Source: an uncultured Paracoccaceae bacterium (GTDB taxonomy: Bacteria; Pseudomonadota; Alphaproteobacteria; Rhodobacterales; Rhodobacteraceae). From it: a stretch of 64,000 nucleotides of DNA. The notes below the pieces were generated by a model, which was given only the letters and a program-made list of their open reading frames with translations, did no database searches and had not been told where the DNA came from. A program made the position numbers and the translations under genes. This document shows positions 60,979-64,000 of the stretch, in pieces. The DNA is taken from contig CANKZJ010000002.1 of assembly GCA_947488605.1 (NCBI GenBank), positions 124,001 to 188,000 of the forward strand, given 5' to 3'. Within the stretch, counting starts at the first letter, position 1. Each line of letters begins with the position of its first letter.

Positions 60979-61658
60979 GCGACACGACGTGTCTTAAAGA
61001 ACTGGGCAATCTGATCTGCGACACGTGGGCTATCAACGGGCTTGGGTAGATCAGCGCGAGCTTTTGCGATTTGCGCATCAGGCACAACGCCTTGTCCGCG
61101 ATAGTCCAGCAAACCACCTATAAAATCAGCACCATACTCAGGGTGAGGCTGTGTCGTGAAAACGCGATTGCCATAAACAAGTGCTGCATTTGCGCAAAAA
61201 TCGTTGGATGCATAGACAGTCGCATCGCGTGGCGCTTGGGTGACTTGATCTTGATGCCAAGCGTTCAACGTCACGGTGTCACCATTCCAATCATATGTGG
61301 TGCGGCCAACGGCCCAACCACCTGCGAATTTTTCGACCTTACCGCCAAGCGCTTGTGCGATGATCTGATGGCCAAAACAAATGCCTACCAATGGAATGTC
61401 AGCGGCATAGACATCGCGGATAAATGTCTCGAGCGGCGCAATGAAGTCGATGTCATCGTAGGCGCCGTGTTTGGATCCCGTAATCAGCCAACCATCGCAG
61501 TCGGTGATAGCCACGGGGAATTCCATATCGACGACGCTAAACGTGGCGAAGGTAAACCCTTTGTCTGCCAATAGACGTTCGAAGTAAGGCGCGACATCAC
61601 CACTTGTCGCCAAGAGTTCGTCAGGCGCGTGGCCGGATTGTAGGATGCCGATTCTCAT
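60975..61658 (-). CDS. Class I glutamine amidotransferase-like protein
   Basis: A 227-residue class I glutamine amidotransferase domain: Cys nucleophile in GICFGHQIIAQALGG, and His-Glu in FTTQPHPEYGADFI. In comparable operons the amidotransferase-like hydrolase (PuuD) splits gamma-glutamyl-amines such as gamma-glutamyl-GABA, but this sequence resembles the GuaA-type GATase more than E. coli PuuD. It overlaps the flavoprotein gene, and 30 nt lie between it and the glutamine synthetase-like gene. Confidence 0.83.
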   Translation of the reverse strand: MRIGILQSGHAPDELLATSGDVAPYFERLLADKGFTFATFSVVDMEFPVAITDCDGWLITGSKHGAYDDIDFIAPLETFIRDVYAADIPLVGICFGHQIIAQALGGKVEKFAGGWAVGRTTYDWNGDTVTLNAWHQDQVTQAPRDATVYASNDFCANAALVYGNRVFTTQPHPEYGADFIGGLLDYRGQGVVPDAQIAKARADLPKPVDSPRVADQIAQFFKTRRVA

Positions 61659-61688
61659 TTTGATCTCATTCTAGTTTCCGTGATTTTC

Positions 61689-63020
61689 TTAAACGAGATC
61701 GAGGTAGTGGTCGAGTTGCTCTTCCGGCGTCATTTCGGCGAAATGTGCCATTTCCTGCCGTTTCGTTCTTGTCAGGTTGTCGACAAGTTGCGCGTCAAAG
61801 ATCCGGTGGGCAAGTTTACTTTGCGCAAAGGCATCAATTGCATCGCTCCAGTTATCGGGAACCTGCGGCAGCTTTTGATCATAGGAATTACCTGTGATCG
61901 GGGCGGGTGGTGTCATGTTGTCTTCAATCCCGACCAACGCAGAGCCAAGCACTGCGGCAAGGAACAGATAAGGGTTTACATCACCGCCTGCGAGGCGATG
62001 CTCGATCCGGCGCGCAGCGAAACTGCCACCTGGTACGCGGACCGATGCTGTCCGGTTGTCATAGGCCCAGCAGATGCTCGTGGGCGCATGCGCACCGGGC
62101 ACCAAGCGTTCATAGCTGTTGCCATGTGGTGCAAAGATAAGTGCAAGTTCAGGAATACCAGCCAAGCAGCCGGCAATCGCATTGTGCAAAAGTGGTGTGC
62201 CTTCGGCGGTATCATTGGCAAAAACATTCTTGCCGCTCTCGTCCAACACAGAGAAATGCGTGTGCAGACCGTTGCCCGCATAATCCTCGTAGGGTTTGGC
62301 CATAAAGCTGGCCGCCATACCGTGATTGCGTGCAAGCCCACGCACCAGCATTTTGAACAGCCACGCGTCATCAGCTGCCTTCAACGCATCTGGGACATGC
62401 TCGAGATTTACCTCGAATTGACCTACTCCGCCCTCTGAGATTGCGGCCTCGGCAGGAATATCCATTGCGTCGCAGGCGTCATAAAGCTCGTTAAAGAAAC
62501 CATCGAAAGCGTCGAGTGCGCGCAGCGATAGGATTTCTGCACCGGCCCGCCGTTTGCCGGATCTTGGTGATTTGGGTTGGCGAAGTTCCTTGCCACTGTC
62601 ATCGACAAGGTAGAATTCCATCTCGGTGGCAGCAACCGGTGTCAGCCCGCGTTCTTTGTAGCGATCAAGGACACGTGCAAGTGCGTGGCGCGGGTCGCCG
62701 GTGAAAGGTGTGCCATCGTCATGAAATGCCCAAAGTGGCAAAAGCGCCGAGGGTGATTGCAGCCACGGCATTGAGACATAGCCGCGCTCGGTTGGCAGCA
62801 AAAGTCCGTCTGCATCGCCGCTTTCAAAGACCAGCGGGCTGTCGTCAATGTCTTCGCCCCAGATATCGAGGTTCAAAACAGAAAGAGGAAACCGCGTGCC
62901 ATCAGTCTCAAGTTTGGCAGCAAAGCGGCGCGGCACGCGCTTACCGCGTGCTTGGCCGTTCAGGTCTGCTGCACCACACCGCACGTTGCGGATTTCGGGA
63001 TGATCGTCGAGCCAACTCAT
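61689..63020 (-). CDS. Glutamine synthetase family protein (PuuA-like)
   Basis: A 443-residue GS-fold ligase. The catalytic beta-grasp domain and ligand blocks are seen: DDSGKELRQPKSP, EGGVGQFEVNLEHV, GMAASFMAKPYEDYAGNGLH (with HTHFSVLD) and RVPGGSFAARRIEHRLAGGD (Arg binding glutamate). Such short enzymes gamma-glutamylate amines, as PuuA does with putrescine, rather than making glutamine. The GS adenylylation Tyr motif is absent. It overlaps the permease gene by 4 nt. Confidence 0.87.
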   Translation of the reverse strand: MSWLDDHPEIRNVRCGAADLNGQARGKRVPRRFAAKLETDGTRFPLSVLNLDIWGEDIDDSPLVFESGDADGLLLPTERGYVSMPWLQSPSALLPLWAFHDDGTPFTGDPRHALARVLDRYKERGLTPVAATEMEFYLVDDSGKELRQPKSPRSGKRRAGAEILSLRALDAFDGFFNELYDACDAMDIPAEAAISEGGVGQFEVNLEHVPDALKAADDAWLFKMLVRGLARNHGMAASFMAKPYEDYAGNGLHTHFSVLDESGKNVFANDTAEGTPLLHNAIAGCLAGIPELALIFAPHGNSYERLVPGAHAPTSICWAYDNRTASVRVPGGSFAARRIEHRLAGGDVNPYLFLAAVLGSALVGIEDNMTPPAPITGNSYDQKLPQVPDNWSDAIDAFAQSKLAHRIFDAQLVDNLTRTKRQEMAHFAEMTPEEQLDHYLDLV

Positions 63021-63823
63021 CGGATAATCTGCGGCCTCACTTTTATTTTCTTACGTACATCTTGCGGCAAGTGCCGGTTCAATCGGTTGTTCACGAACCC
63101 GAAAATGCCAATGACAATCAGCGTAAGAATGATGAAATAGCCAGCAAGGATTGGGTAAGGCACGAATGGGTTGAACGTCTTATCAGCAAAGTAATTTGCA
63201 TAATAAAGCGCATCACCGCGTTGCTGTGTGGCTGGAAATCCCGAGAAGAAAACAAGCGTCGTGGCGTGAAACAAGAAGATCGCTTCGTTGGTGTAGGCAG
63301 GCCATGCAAGGCGTAGCATCGTAGGCCAGATAACCCTGCGAAAACGTGACCATCCCGATAGTCCATAAGCATCCGCCGCTTCGGTGTCGCCTTTGGGGAT
63401 GGATTGAAGCGCGCCATAAAATATTTCGCCCGTGTAGGCGGCCGTGTTCAGGAACAAGACGACCAAGGCACCCAGCCAAGCCGACGTCAGCGGGTTGAAG
63501 AAGGTGCTGACATCTTTGAGGCTAAGAAACACAAAGTAGGCAAAGAAGAATTGGATGAAGAGTGGCGAGCCGCGGAAGATGAAGATGAACCATTCAGCGG
63601 GTTTGCGGTACAGTGGGTTGCGCGCGGCTTTGCCCATTGCAACCGCAGTCGCAAGGAAGAAACCCGAACAGAGTGCCACGATGCCAAAATACACATTCCA
63701 GATCATGCCAGAGCCGATCAGCGTGAACTGCTGGCAAAGCGTGAAATCGGTGCGCGGTAGTAAGCGCTCGCCAATACCTTGGCTGCGCAGCGCGTAGTCT
63801 GCGATCGTTTCCCAGCAACTCAT
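63017..63823 (-). CDS. Polar amino acid/amine ABC transporter permease (HisM-like)
   Basis: A 268-residue inner-membrane subunit. The cytoplasmic EAA loop is in EAADAYGLSGWSRFRRVIWP, and helices include NVYFGIVALCSGFFLATAVA, WFIFIFRGSPLFIQFFFAYF, WLGALVVLFLNTAAYTGEIF and PYPILAGYFIILTLIVIGIF. It pairs with the next permease in a HisM/HisQ-type system; the substrate, judged from operon mates, may be an amine. It overlaps both neighbours by 4 nt. Neither the ATPase nor the binding protein is within the window. Confidence 0.88.
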   Translation of the reverse strand: MSCWETIADYALRSQGIGERLLPRTDFTLCQQFTLIGSGMIWNVYFGIVALCSGFFLATAVAMGKAARNPLYRKPAEWFIFIFRGSPLFIQFFFAYFVFLSLKDVSTFFNPLTSAWLGALVVLFLNTAAYTGEIFYGALQSIPKGDTEAADAYGLSGWSRFRRVIWPTMLRLAWPAYTNEAIFLFHATTLVFFSGFPATQQRGDALYYANYFADKTFNPFVPYPILAGYFIILTLIVIGIFGFVNNRLNRHLPQDVRKKIKVRPQIIR

Positions 63824-64000
63824 GCTGCGGCCTTCCGTTGCGCTTCACCACCCGATGTTGCCTGGCCGTGGGTCAGTTTTGCCATGATCTTGTCGAGCAC
63901 GACCTCGGATACTTTGGTAAAACACAGATAGAACACCAGCAGCGCTGCAAAATACCACATGCGCCAATCGGGATGCGGGTATTCGGTGAACTGCGGCTGC
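63820..64000 (-). CDS. Second ABC transporter permease, C-terminal fragment
   Basis: Reading from the window edge, the frame gives about 59 residues ending FTEYPHPDWRMWYFAALLVF, YLCFTKVSEVVLDKIMAKL and a charged tail KAAA with TGA at 63820-63822. The last membrane helix and cytoplasmic tail are those of a HisQ/ArtM-type permease. The gene continues beyond the window. It overlaps the next permease by 4 nt (ATGA). Confidence 0.8.
   Translation of the reverse strand, partial: QPQFTEYPHPDWRMWYFAALLVFYLCFTKVSEVVLDKIMAKLTHGQATSGGEAQRKAAA

Noticed and set aside
1-64000. CRISPR arrays, prophage or insertion-sequence ends
   Set aside because: No regularly spaced repeats, integrase or transposase with terminal repeats were seen; only the RAYT/REP elements.

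Overview
The window looks like chromosomal DNA of a marine alphaproteobacterium of the Roseobacter group (order Rhodobacterales). The evidence is gene order and family content: the murA-DUF2948-hisD-UPF0262-phosphatase-infA-maf-RNase G-yacG run, a PhaR-controlled polyhydroxyalkanoate (PHA) locus, a Rhodobacterales-style chemotaxis operon and the hisA/hisF/hisE set. No species is claimed. Genes are dense, mostly ATG-initiated and often joined by ATGA overlaps. I see no CRISPR array, prophage or insertion sequence; the only transposase-like gene is a REP-associated one.

Layout. 0.05-3.4 kb: histidine genes hisE, hisF and hisA with small DUF302, DUF2867 and DUF2147 proteins. 3.5-8.8 kb: a small conserved protein, tRNA-Gly, an ABC exporter half, an acyl-CoA synthetase and a 3-hydroxyisobutyrate dehydrogenase-like enzyme. 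8.8-15.3 kb (minus strand): STAS-cheY-cheA-cheW-cheR-cheY-unknown-cheB-cheD, with no receptor or flagellar gene. 15.7-26.3 kb: a 2274-residue exported protein made of DUF11-type repeats, followed 6 nt later by a 1197-residue outer-membrane protein. 26.5-35.5 kb: a 2OG oxygenase, an exported MsrB, tRNA-Phe and the conserved murA-to-yacG block. 35.6-40.2 kb: tRNA-Thr, a Slam-like outer-membrane barrel, thyX overlapped by an FRG-domain gene, and a REP-associated transposase with REP palindromes inside its own coding sequence. 40.2-45.3 kb: two ArsC/Spx-like proteins, small membrane proteins, a cold-shock protein and a bufferin-type RiPP operon (bufA-bufB-bufC-doxX). 45.5-51.3 kb: thrS, two TbpB-like lipoprotein genes (one apparently frameshifted), and an ArsR-SRPBCC fusion with a stand-alone SRPBCC paralogue. 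51.4-59.7 kb: alpha/beta hydrolases (one without catalytic Ser and His), a GPH-type symporter, and phaZ/phaC-phaP-phaR with PhaR-box palindromes before phaC, phaP and phaR. 59.7-64.0 kb: a gamma-glutamylation type polyamine/amine catabolic operon with two ABC permeases, the last cut by the window edge.

How the parts work together. The chemotaxis block encodes a nearly complete signalling and adaptation core, but its CheB has a receiver domain without phosphorylation residues. The PHA block holds synthase, depolymerase, phasin and repressor, each promoter region except that of phaZ alone having its own TGC/GCA palindrome (phaZ and phaC share one). The Slam-like barrel and the two lipoproteins may form a surface-lipoprotein export set spread over 15 kb. 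The best candidates for less-described biology are the giant repeat protein/outer-membrane partner pair, the bufferin operon with a perfect 30-bp palindrome after the precursor gene, and the RAYT gene interrupted in frame by its own REP pair. Everything here was read by eye; no homology search, fold prediction or alignment was run.
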